Positions 22,801-32,589 of a DNA stretch of 37,977 nucleotides are shown piece after piece. The notes beneath the pieces were generated by a model. That model saw only the letters and a list, made by a program, of their open reading frames with translations. It was not told where the DNA came from and ran no database searches. The stretch's first letter is position 1, and every line of letters starts with the position of its first letter. This stretch comes from Paraphysoderma sedebokerense (lineage: Eukaryota > Blastocladiomycota > Physodermatomycetes > Physodermatales > Physodermataceae), in NCBI GenBank assembly GCA_025602915.1, contig JAHLJZ010000137.1, forward strand, positions 1 through 37,977, written 5' to 3'. A program made the position numbers and the translations under genes.

Positions 22801-23466
22801 GTTCAACTTCTCATCTCCAACTACCTCTACGTCATTCAATTTCCCAACGAATCCACCAAATCATCCTGGCTAAAAACACTCACTCCCGTTTGCCCACCTC
22901 TCAACAAAACCAAAACATCCATTTTCGCAAACCCATTTTCCTCAAAATCCCGAAACAAAGATGAAGACCCACCAATCAATCTCAACGGGTACAACACCGA
23001 CTCCCAAGTTACTTTAACGACACACGAAAACGGCGATACCGATACTCCACGAATCCCAAAACGAAAAGGATCAATTATCCCGTTACCCATACAAATTATC
23101 AATCAATCCGCGACAGCCAGTTTACCTAGTCCCATTAAAATTACTAAACCTGTCACAACGTCACAACGAAACCCCGTAGATACCCAATTTGAGAATTTAC
23201 AGTACCAACAGATACTTCAACAACAGATTCAACAACAAGGACAAGGACAAGGACAAGGACAACGTTCAGTTAGAATTCGACAACACCAATCACGAGAATC
23301 GGTAGCCCCGCAAAATGTGATTACGTTTCATCTTCCTCCCCCACCTAGACGAAATGACAGTTTAAATAGAAACGTTACAAATGGAGTGATACCAATTTTA
23401 CCTAATGTTGACTGTGACTTAACAGATACAGACAACAAAAAAGATAGTCAAGGGGAACAAAATTAA
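19883..23466 (+). CDS. Class C (GABA-B-type) GPCR with LIVBP-like ectodomain and C-terminal PH-like domain, 7 exons
   Basis: Exons 19883-19988, 20081-20269, 20371-20607, 20648-20858, 20922-22049, 22114-22573 and 22654-23466 give 1,047 residues. After a signal peptide (FPLLAILPLLWPYVAA) residues about 25-400 form a periplasmic-binding-like (ANF/LIVBP) ligand domain: DLFKIGLILPFSF, FQCSGSATLSDLS, FFRTIPSDAYQGRALAKYV, GIVGPDYVWIGSEG. A 7TM_3 core from about residue 433 has KTWRIFKIF after TM3, IAYNGILLFFASVLAFKTR at TM5, RESVYIMYS and LLIGRIAIQIY ending TM7. The tail has VKECSLFGTWRKTKL...YLYVIQFPNESTKSSWLKTL, which reads as a PH-like fold with a long low-complexity insert, then a disordered Pro/Asn/Gln tail. 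There is no Cys-rich domain, so it is of the GABA-B rather than the glutamate type. It should sense a small extracellular ligand at the plasma membrane and signal through G proteins. Intron 3 is only 40 nt. Confidence 0.9.
23236..23264 (+). repeat. GGACAA microsatellite in the GPCR 1 tail
   Basis: About four 6-nt units (AGGACA/GGACAA) encode a Gln-Gly run after a Gln-rich stretch. Coding, in the disordered C-terminal tail; likely to vary in length between strains. Confidence 0.8.
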
Positions 23467-23712
23467 TCATATACATTAATTATATTTATATTATTTTTTA
23501 AACACCTGTATTTATTTATTTTGGAGACAGATTCGTAGTAATGCATAGTTTGTAAATAGAGTGTAAACGTATCTTTTATGTCATCCTTTCAAACCAATAG
23601 TATTTATAGATTCATTAAAATTTAACATGACACCTGGTGTTTATTTCTCTAATATGTCTATACACAGCCACCACCCGAAGCAAAACCAAACTAAAAAACA
23701 TGTAAAACGTAT

Positions 23713-26298
23713 CTACGACTCCAACAATTTTCTTAGTCCTTCTAATCTCCCTAAATTAAACACATTAGGAGCACTTTTCACGATGACTTCACATATATTT
23801 TTTCTATTTCCTCTGCCAATTTCAACAGAATCTAACCTCGAAACAGCTTGATCTAAAATGTTACTAATCGTATTCAACAAGTCAGATTTTAAGTCTGCTC
23901 GGGCTAACACTTCAGAATCTGATGCCCCGGAGAGAATAGAAATCACTGTTTTATGGATTGATGAGAAATAATGATTTTGGAGAGACACTGGACCGGTGGT
24001 TGTTATTGAATTGGTGGAGAGAGGGAGAGTGAAGGCCGGTAAGATAGTTTGGTAGAGGAATGAAAGGAGGGGAAGGGTTAATTTTTCGGGGTGAGACTAA
24101 AATGAGGTCGAGAAGAACAAGGAAAGCTTGGTCAGTATAAACTCATATCAAGACGGAAAGTGATTATAGATAAATGTTGAAAGGAGGGAAAAACAAAACC
24201 TTGATCCATCGGTTCATCATATTAATAAAACTCCACCAAAATGATTCTTCAACTCTAAATACTTCGTAGACATCTTCTCGCAATAGCGGCCAACAAAGTC
24301 TACTCAGCCGACTCCACCAACCGGAACTTAAACATTCCAAAATCATACTTTCCATCACGATTAACCCTAAAGTCGGTTTCTTCTGTCCTTGCTCATTCTG
24401 ATTACCACCGGCGCTACCCGTATTTTCAACTGAATGTCCATATTCACAAATATATCCCCACGCGATCAAATCAGTAGCATCGCCAGCCTCGTAGCGTCTG
24501 AAAGCCGCTTCATTAGGATTGTTTGTTTTGGAATTGACGGGATTAGATCTCATAAAATCGACAAGGTGTTGATATACATTGGTGATGACTTGTTTGTCGT
24601 ATTTTGGAATTCGAAAATCTTGGCTTGAAATCAACTGTGAAGCCGATAAACCCAGATGAATAACGGTTGACAACCATTTCACGGGACCGAGGTGTTCCTA
24701 TGTTAATTAAACGTTTTAAGTTCACAATAACCGTCAGTTGTCACAATTGTCATAACAAAAAATGATTAAAATTAGAACCTTCGTTATCGTTTCTTTTCTT
24801 TCTGCGAGGTCTTTTAAGCATGCAACTAATTGCTTCGACAACAAGCTCAATACAAATGGGTCACCCACGACCATCGCAAAATCACCGAATAAAGGATTTC
24901 CCCGTTCATAATTCACTTCTTCTTTCTTACCTAGATCAAAAAACTCTTTGATGGCCCGGATTCGGTTTGAGTCCATATACTGTTCTCGAAGACATTGATC
25001 TAGGTTATACGCTAATTCATGAAGCGGATCATTTTCGTAGATCTTGAGAATCCAAGAAGAAAAGGGAATGCAAACATGAGTTGAATTCAGAATCGTAATA
25101 AAATTGCCTAGTTCAATTTAAAAATCAAATGAATCATCGCTACACACCTCTCGCCTCACTTTTTCTTGCATTCCAACCAACAAATCAATTCTTAAACTCC
25201 CAAAAGCCATATCCCCGGTCTGGAATAAAAACGACCTAAGCTGACTCAGCACTTGATTATACAAGGTTATATCTGTGTCAATCCATTCCACTAATTTCTG
25301 GATTACAGGATGCTGAATCCTACAGTGCAAACATTCAATATTGATTCATTGAGATGGACTCGCTATAGGGATCACGGTCAGCCGAACACACCTGTTAATT
25401 ACTTCATCTTTTGTAGAACGCATTTCTAAATGCAACATCCGTCGATTATTATCATTGCGGTATTCGTCCAACATGATTCGACCAATATACGATTTAAAAT
25501 GAGTCGGATTGTGTTTCCATATCAGGCGTTTTAGACCTACAGGTAGTGTCTAAAAATATCGTAAATCCCAATTCGAAGCACAGTTGAATAAGGAGTCAGT
25601 ATCAGTAACAAAAATTATACAACACCACAGGAATGCCCGAAATGAAGACCTAATCTGGCGCCAACGGGTCCACACATAGCAAGAAAAAAGAGCGGCATAC
25701 TTTACCTCGAATAACTTCAGATCTGTCGTAAATGTATTTAAAGTATCCACATCAACGTCTGGTATTTTCCTCATAACCAAATCAACCAACAAAGGTTGAA
25801 TACAAGGGACATGTATGAAGGGTATGTACTTTTGTAACAAATCCGTCAACCTGTATTAGAGTCAACCGTGGGTAGTATCAAATGGTAGAGTGAAGGAAGG
25901 ATTAGTAGACAAATTAATGATTAATATTTATCGGAACAAAAATTGAAATATATACTGTTGCTCGCTTAAACTGTCAGATTTCACTTTATTGATAAGAACC
26001 GCCACATAAGCTTCCAAACATTTAGTATGAATATTGTATCGTTTCACTCGAGTTGAAATAAACGGAAAAACATATTGAGAAAAGGGATATAGGTAATTCG
26101 TTAAGGATTTATTTTGTTGGTAAAAATGATTTGAGCAGTATTCACAAAATTCTAATTTGGAAAAAGGATATGATTTAGACCATGGTCAGTCTGTATTGAT
26201 TTGATGACATCGGCCGGATTTGCCGATGTAAGTGCTGTGCGAATCGTCTGAGCTGATTGTGGACCTAGGAGTCGTTCATTCTTTGTATCGATTTCCAT
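23713..26298 (-). CDS. NELFB: Negative elongation factor B (NELF-B/COBRA1) homologue, 8 exons
   Basis: Exons 26298-26181, 26151-25956, 25850-25706, 25549-25392, 25319-25148, 25042-24779, 24697-24200 and 24096-23713 give 644 residues (human 580). NELF-B is a HEAT-like scaffold of the NELF complex, which holds RNA polymerase II in promoter-proximal pausing. Matching blocks run in the right order: LTDLLQKYIPFIHVPCIQPL (human LEDLLEKSFSLVKMPSLQPV), ITLYNQVLSQLRSFLFQT with FGSLRIDLLVGMQE (human VKLYDMVLQFLRTLFLRT, YCTLRAELLMSLHD), REIYENDPLHELAYNLDQCL with REQYMDS, and PLFGDFAMVVGDPFVLSLLS (human QVLGDLSMILCDPFAINTLA). The start Met gives an N-terminus like that of the family (TIRTALTSANPADVIKSIQT). 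Intron 1 as drawn is only 29 nt, so that junction is unsure. The 3' end faces GPCR 1 at 247 bases. Confidence 0.88.
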
Positions 26299-26505
26299 TT
26301 TCAATGTAGTGTAGTGGATGCGGGATCTGTTAAGTCTCGACGGCCCTGATCTGCTCACCACATAATGCAGACTTGAATCAATTGCAACGTTCTGCCTAGG
26401 TTGCTCTACAATTATCCTTTATATTAAAAAAAATAGATATTACATTCGACAGCATAATGCATGTCAACATTTTTCCTCGCTTATCATCACACTCAAAGCG
26501 TCGCC

Positions 26506-28737
26506 CTACACGTCCACTTTTCTTCCCTCCACCCCAGTTCGAACTCTTTTCACGCCCGCTCTCTTGTCCCCAACCAGTCTATTAATGGCATTCAAAAATG
26601 CTTTGGCGCTCGCCATCATTATATCAGTATCACTGGCATGACCGTGATAGTAAACCACATCTTTCCCTAGTGTTAATTCTTCTCCATTTCTCTTAAGACC
26701 GACCGAATCAAGGGACACTTGAGAAGAGGTAGGAGAATCCAATTCAGCCGGATGGCTGACTTCCCTAACTTTGACTGTAACCTGACCTAGCGCATCCACC
26801 CCAGCACCGACAGATTTTACTTCATAATTAGACAACACAACATTAACATTGACTAAACGTTGGATTGTTTTGAAAATAGCATGAATCGGACCGTTCCTCG
26901 AAATTGCGGCATCGACAAAAATATTTTTAAATTCATCTAAAGCACCGTCATCATCCCCATTTACGTTCGTAGAGGAGGCAACAGAAGGAATCGATGTGTT
27001 TAAAACTTCAATTGTTGCCGTACTTATCCCACTTGAGTTCGCAACCACGTTTAGTGACTTCAATTTAAACGTTTCCTCTTCTTTGCCAAAATCCAACTCA
27101 TCGTCCATAATCGCCAGAATATCGTGGTCAGTGACCACTTTCTTGCTATCCGCAGTTCGCTTAAATCGCTCAAATGCTTGTTGGAACTTATTTGGGGGAA
27201 TATCTGAATAGCCAAGGGACTCCAATTTATTGCGGAAGGCATTTCGACCGGAATGTTTTCCGAGGACGAGGGAGTTTGAGTTGAGCCCGATGACAGCGGG
27301 GTTAATGATTTCATAAGTTTGTTGATGTTTCAGGACACCATCTAATTTCACAGAAATAAGTTAATTCCAGATTAATATTAACAAGTCCACAAAAATACAC
27401 ATGCCTTGATGAATACCACTTTCGTGGGCAAAAGCGTTCGCGCCAACAATGGCCTTGTTTGGTTGAATCACCATTCCGGTTCGCTGTGTGACTAATTGTG
27501 ATGTGCGATAAATTTGTGCAGTATCGATATCACAATAAACTGGATAATATGTAGGATGAGTGTACAATGCCATGGTGATCTCTTCAAGTGCAGTGTTCCC
27601 TACATTGAAATAAACTGTCTCAGATGCTGTTGAGTTTGAATTCAGGTCATTTTCCCATACCTGCTCGTTCACCAATCCCGTTGATGGTAACTTCGACCTG
27701 TCTGGCTCCATTCATCACTCCGGCGAGGGTGTTGGCGGTAGCTAATCCAAGATCGTTATGGCAGTGAGTGGACCAAATTACCTAAGATAGATAATTGTCA
27801 ATTGCTTTAAACAAGGCAGCGGCAAGAATTAAGTCGTACATACTTTGTCGCCACCCCTTGTGTGTTCTCTCAGGTACTTGATCATTTTACCGTATTCTTC
27901 TGGAGTATTGTACCCGACTGTATCAGGTATATTCAACGTCCCAGCACCAGCTTCGATGACTTTACTCAAAACTTCACATAGGAAGTCATTATCACTCCTA
28001 CCAGCGTCTTCAGGACTGAATTCGACATCATCAACCAAACTCCGAGCAAGCTTGACGGCGGCCACGGCCCGCTCAATGCATTGTGCTCTAGTGATTTTGA
28101 GTTTATACTGCAAATGGATATCCGATGTAGCGAGGAACGTATGGATGCGTTTGTATGGTGCTAACTTGATAGCCTCATATGCTTTGCGAATGTCGTTTTC
28201 AGTTGCTCTGGCAAGCGCACAGATAATCTATTGATTAGAAGTTGAGTATAAAATAAGGTGTTAATCCAGTTTCGCACTACTTTCTTGCCTGCACTATGGA
28301 ATACACAATCTTCAAGACGACAAGGACAAAAAAGGATGTTAAGGACACACCATCGGTTTACCAATCTTTTCTCGATTTACCATCAAACTGCCCACTTCCT
28401 TAGCAATTCTTTCCACAGCTTGAAAGTCACCTTCGCTGGCAACCGGGAAGCCCGCCTCACAAATATCAACACCGAGCCGGGATAGCGCTTTAGCGATTTC
28501 TATTTTTTCATTGATGTGGAGGGTTACTCCAGGAGACTGTTGACGCAATGGCAAAGACAAAATAATTCAGAGGTCACTTTATGTAGAGATAAGTTGTGTT
28601 CGGTGAACTCGTCAAAGTCGGGAAAATCCACTGCTAATTTGAACGGCGCAAGTTCATAAATTGATGGTTACCTGTTCTCCGTCCCTTAAAGAGGTATCGA
28701 AAATAAATAGTTTGTCTTTATGAGCACCGGTAGACAT
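26506..28737 (-). CDS. leuA: 2-isopropylmalate synthase, LeuA (bacterial/plant) type, 6 exons
   Basis: Exons 28737-28672, 28536-28351, 28227-27844, 27781-27661, 27599-27405 and 27341-26506 give 595 residues. The enzyme condenses 2-ketoisovalerate with acetyl-CoA, the first step of leucine synthesis. The HMGL-like TIM barrel has [104 protein letters not shown] and [19 protein letters not shown] (metal-binding His present). The subdomain with [10 protein letters not shown] and a C-terminal leucine-binding regulatory domain ([20 protein letters not shown]) follow. These blocks are those of LeuA, not of the yeast Leu4 type (STDLRDGNQS). Homocitrate or citramalate synthase is less likely given the complete LeuA signature. 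Intron 5 has a GC donor (AAG|GCATGT). No clear mitochondrial targeting sequence. Confidence 0.95.
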
Positions 28738-29836
28738 GATAACTTCAATTCTGAAGGAGTGTAATGATGGATAAATCAAGATATGGTATGTGCGAGCGGA
28801 AATGGAATTTTTGTTTTCCCAACCTGGTAGGCTGGTTGGCACCAACTGTTCGGATCACCTGGTGAAAATCACGGGGTGAGTCATCATATCTCTTTTGCAT
28901 TATCGAATTGTGGTATCGATAATTTAGTAAGAATATCAAATATTACTATCATAAAGATATGTTTTATTAGCGATCCATGATGGGGCTGCAGGTAAAAGTT
29001 CAAGTATAGATCCTGCTATGATTTACATTCGTGCTAGGGTGCGTGAAGCGAGCACCTCTAGCATTAACTGCAAGCCAAAAAATTCAATTCAGGCTAATGA
29101 ATGATTTCCCATGATTCTAGAGTTGTTGCTGGTTTCCTGAACTTTTTGCTGAAATTCTTATATATCTACAGAACAGGCAATGCAGTTCATTCTGCACCAC
29201 AGCAAAAAAAAAAAGATTTCGTTACAGTTATATGCAAAATCCTATATATAATTAAACGAGAAAAATAATTCCATATTTTAGATTCCATAAATCAGTTTAA
29301 CTGCTGCGTTCTCGATGCACTCCAATTTGTCGAGTCTGATAGCTATTGATGGAGAAAACCGATTCATCGAACATCAGTAGAGATCCATTAGAAAGAACAA
29401 GGGCCCCGTCAATATGCGGTATTAAGCCATCTTCAATCGGCAATCAGACATATGTCGAATATAACGACTCAATCTAACAAGAGTTTGAGTTTATCCGGTT
29501 TCACACTCGACTGAAGTCGCGCTGCGCAAAATGTCGAAACAGCCAAAATGATTTTCCGCGAATAAACATAATTGTAGATGTAAGGTAATAATTGTCTTGA
29601 ATTTTTCAATTCAGATCGAAAGGGATCCAAACCACTCGCTTTCATTCAATTCAGCATTCCCTGATTCAAGACATCTTATCGTATTGTCACTTCTAACGCT
29701 TTCCCTTGGATCAAAGGGGACTAACATCTTGAGCAAAAAGTAAAGTCTATAAATATGTCAACTGTCCCTAATATGTGGGAATTAAACTACCCTCGGATAT
29801 CACCTTCATCACTGTATACTACGCAGCTTTCCGAAC
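28738..29836. other. Divergent intergenic region, leuA / Kre9-like A
   Basis: About 1.1 kb, AT-rich, no credible open frame. It holds the TATA box of Kre9-like A at 29748-29754. A poly-A tract occurs at about 29203-29215. Confidence 0.5.
29748..29754 (+). promoter_or_regulatory. TATA box of Kre9-like gene A
   Basis: TATAAAT 89 bases upstream of the ATG at 29837. Confidence 0.5.
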
Positions 29837-30562
29837 ATGATTTCTCACATCGCCTCTCTCGCCGTTCTTGCTGGTGCTCTCGTGTCATCCACAGTCGCTG
29901 AACCGGCCATGGCGGCTGCCATTGGTGCTGCCGGTATCGGTGTCGGTGTTGCTGCTACTGCTGCTGCTGGGTTCTCAGTTAGTGGGGCGTTAAGTCTCGA
30001 CAAACAACGCCATGCCAAGATGGAATTCTTGGTTCCCAATGTCCACACCGAATGGACCTGTGGAAGCAGCGTAAACGTGAAGTATAACACTTTTGGTTTT
30101 GGATCTTTCTGGGTGAGTACCAAAGAATGAATTGATCTATTAGCTAGAAAAATTTTCTAAGTTTCTTTCTTCCTCAGCGTCTTTCCAACGCCAAATTCAC
30201 TCTGCTCGACTCCAGCGGTAACAAAGTGGAAGAGGTCAACCGCGGCAAAACTGCCGATGCTGTTAAGGAAGAGGTAAATATACTGTAGTTTAATCCGTTG
30301 ATATCAATTATTATACCTGACTTCCTTGTCTTATCATTTAAAGCGTACTGCAGCAATCGGTAGAGCTCGTAACGGTCGCGGCGAGATCACTTGGAATATT
30401 CCTACCTCCCTCTCTACTGGTAGTTACATGATTGAATTTGAATCTAGCAATTTGGTTGATATGGATAGATCTAGACATAGATTTTTGTCTTCTCCGTTCA
30501 AAATTCAATGTGACGGGGCTCCCTCTGGCAATGCCAATTCAGACACCAAGAAAACCAATTAA
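29837..30562 (+). CDS. Secreted Kre9/Knh1-like Ig-fold protein (paralogue A), 3 exons
   Basis: Exons 29837-30112, 30178-30273 and 30344-30562, both introns in phase 0, give 196 residues. A signal peptide (SHIASLAVLAGALVSSTVAE) is followed by an Ala/Gly-rich stretch (GAAGIGVGVAATAAAGF). A beta-sandwich resembling the N-terminal domain of the Kre9/Knh1 cell-wall family comes next: EFLVPNVHTEWTCGSSVNVK, KFTLLDSSGNKVEEV, RNGRGEITWNIPTSLSTGSY, MIEFES and SSPFKIQCDG. The W.CG..V...N start, the GEITW.IP centre and the SPFKI end are what suggest the family. Two cysteines (TWTCG and IQC) could form one disulphide. No GPI signal, so probably secreted or wall-bound. The closest relative is the next gene downstream. 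Confidence 0.75.
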
Positions 30563-31420
30563 GCTTCGAGTAATTTAGTACAAGGAACACTCGGTATATC
30601 ACGGCATGAAAAAATTGTAATACGTATTTATAGAATAAATTTTTTGGCATAATCATCGATGATAAGGATACACCTCGTCTTTGAATACAGGCTCATTTCT
30701 TTACAGAAATGCTTGTTATGCAGATTAATAATGGCAGTGGGTGAGCGTTGACCGTGACCAAAAAATCATTTAGGTATGGGCAATTATTGTTCCCAGCAAT
30801 ACCTTCACAGTGAGTGTTCAATAATGTTGTGTCCTCCGACAAAGAAGAAGTCTCGAGTCATGGTTGCTAGCCGCTTACAACGAAAGTCGTAATTACTTTA
30901 AAGCTGAGGATAATTATACATTTAAAGTAGGCGATTAGGTTTCAAAGTGTCGAGTCAAGACGAATTATATATATTAATCACAGCATAGTGCCAAGATCTA
31001 TTATAGCGGTTTAATTCGGGGAAATTCCAGGGGGCTTAATGGGGCCTTGCGACTGGTAGTTATCGTCAACTGTTGAGCGAGGCTTCAAACAGAGAATAAC
31101 TTAAGGTAAGTGAAACAAGGCTAAATAAATGCCGATTTCAAAATAGTGCTATCGAATAGCTAGCAACTTGGGGTGCTTCATGATAGTGTGCGTTGCAGAT
31201 ACGTTGCTCCTGCTGAAACTGTATGCTCCAATTCGAAAATGGGACGTGATTCTGCGATCAGATTTACCAACGCGAACGTAAAACTTCTGTTTCATTGCTT
31301 GTAGATTGTATCCGCATATCAGGGTCACTTCAAACAATCATCTAGGGGATACGAATTTACTATAAATTTCCTTGCTTTCCTCAGACTTCAGTCAGCCCTT
31401 CTTCATCAACTTATTTCATC
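30563..31420. other. Intergenic region between Kre9-like A and B
   Basis: About 860 AT-rich bases without a credible open frame. It holds the TATA box of gene B at 31361. I found no obvious long repeat shared with the region upstream of gene A. Confidence 0.5.
31361..31367 (+). promoter_or_regulatory. TATA box of Kre9-like gene B
   Basis: TATAAAT 60 bases upstream of the ATG at 31421. Confidence 0.5.
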
Positions 31421-32142
31421 ATGCTTTCTCAAATCGCAATTGTCGCTGTTGTCGCTGGAACTCTCGTATCAACTTCACTCGCTGAACCGGCCATAGCTCC
31501 TGCGGTTGCAGTGGCAGCAGGAGCTGTTGGTGCTGCTGGTATTGTTGGTGCTTCTGCTTTTGCAATTCATGGGGCGACAAGTCTCGACAAACAACGCCAT
31601 GCCAAAATGGAATTCTTGGTCCCCAATGGCCACACCGAATGGACCTGCGGAAGCAGCGTAAACGTGAAATTTAACACTTTTGGTTTTGGATCCTTTTGGG
31701 TAAGATATCAAGACAAATTCAATGTGAAATCAGGATGTTAGAAGCTGACATTTAATTTGTTATAGGGCATCTCTAATTCCAAATTCACTCTTGTCGACTC
31801 TAATGGGAACGCCGTCGAGGAAATTGTTCGCGAGAGGCTGGCTCAGTCTGTCCAGGAGGAGGTACTCTATATCTTGTTTCATAGCACATCAACTCTCATA
31901 CCTAACCATTCTCAATTCAATATTAATAGCGTACTGCAGCAATCGGTAGAGCTCGTAACGGTCGTGGCGAAATTTCCTGGAATATCCCTGATACACTCCC
32001 TTCTGGTAGCTACATGATTGAATTTGAATCTCACAATGCTATGAACATGGATCGATCTAGACATAGATTTGTTTCAGCTCCATTCAAAATTCATTGTGGT
32101 GGTGATGCTGGCAATCAAACATTTCAGGCCAAAACTCAATAA
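31421..32142 (+). CDS. Secreted Kre9/Knh1-like Ig-fold protein (paralogue B), 3 exons
   Basis: Exons 31421-31699, 31766-31861 and 31930-32142 give 195 residues, with both introns at the same sites and in the same phase as in paralogue A. Layout as in A: signal peptide (MLSQIAIVAVVAGTLVSTSL), a longer Ala/Gly/Val stretch (AVAVAAGAVGAAGIVGA), then the beta-sandwich (EFLVPNGHTEWTCGSSVNVK, KFTLVDSNGNAVEEI, RNGRGEISWNIPDTLPSGSY, SAPFKIHCGG). Exon 1 around the DKQRHAKMEFLVPN block and the start of exon 3 (RTAAIGRARNGRGEI) are nearly identical in DNA to A, while introns and the middle of exon 2 differ. This points to tandem duplication with selection or local gene conversion. The 3' end faces that of GPCR 2. 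Confidence 0.75.
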
Positions 32143-32589
32143 TTATAAACCATAGACAAAATCGTGTCAGCAATAAATTAAACTCCTGCATTCATTATCT
32201 TTATTCAAAAACATAATAGTTTATTTTTGAACATCGTAGCTCTTTAAATCAAAATCATCGATAACTGCACATTCTGTGTATGTTGTCTATGGAGCATCAC
32301 AACTTAATTTTCAGCATGATAAAACACAAATATCACTGGACCAATCTATCTGTTGAAACATTGATATTTGCCTTAAAATTTAATATGAAAGATTTCAAAT
32401 GTGAATATTGGATCAAAACAGTTTCCGCAGTTATTCATACTCAAATCACATATACTCTTTTACAGCCTCTTATCTTATTTAATATGGCTTAATGTTATAA
32501 TAAGGCTTAATTAGACCATCTGATAGCGATACAATTATTTCTTACTTGATCCGTCCCTATTATTTAGCGTTACATGGCCCCCAATATCC
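32143..32589. other. Convergent intergenic region
   Basis: About 450 AT-rich bases between the 3' ends of Kre9-like B and GPCR 2. The frame at 32280-32492 shows no family features. Confidence 0.5.

Noticed and set aside
19883-23466. Metabotropic glutamate-type receptor
   Set aside because: No nine-cysteine domain between ligand domain and TM1; core motifs are of the GABA-B kind.
6249-26298. Functional cluster of Pol II factors (TFIIF alpha and NELF-B)
   Set aside because: They are 15 kb apart with unrelated genes between; co-location is probably chance.
26506-28737. Homocitrate or citramalate synthase instead of isopropylmalate synthase
   Set aside because: Full LeuA signature including the C-terminal leucine regulatory domain and the GIHQDG metal site block.
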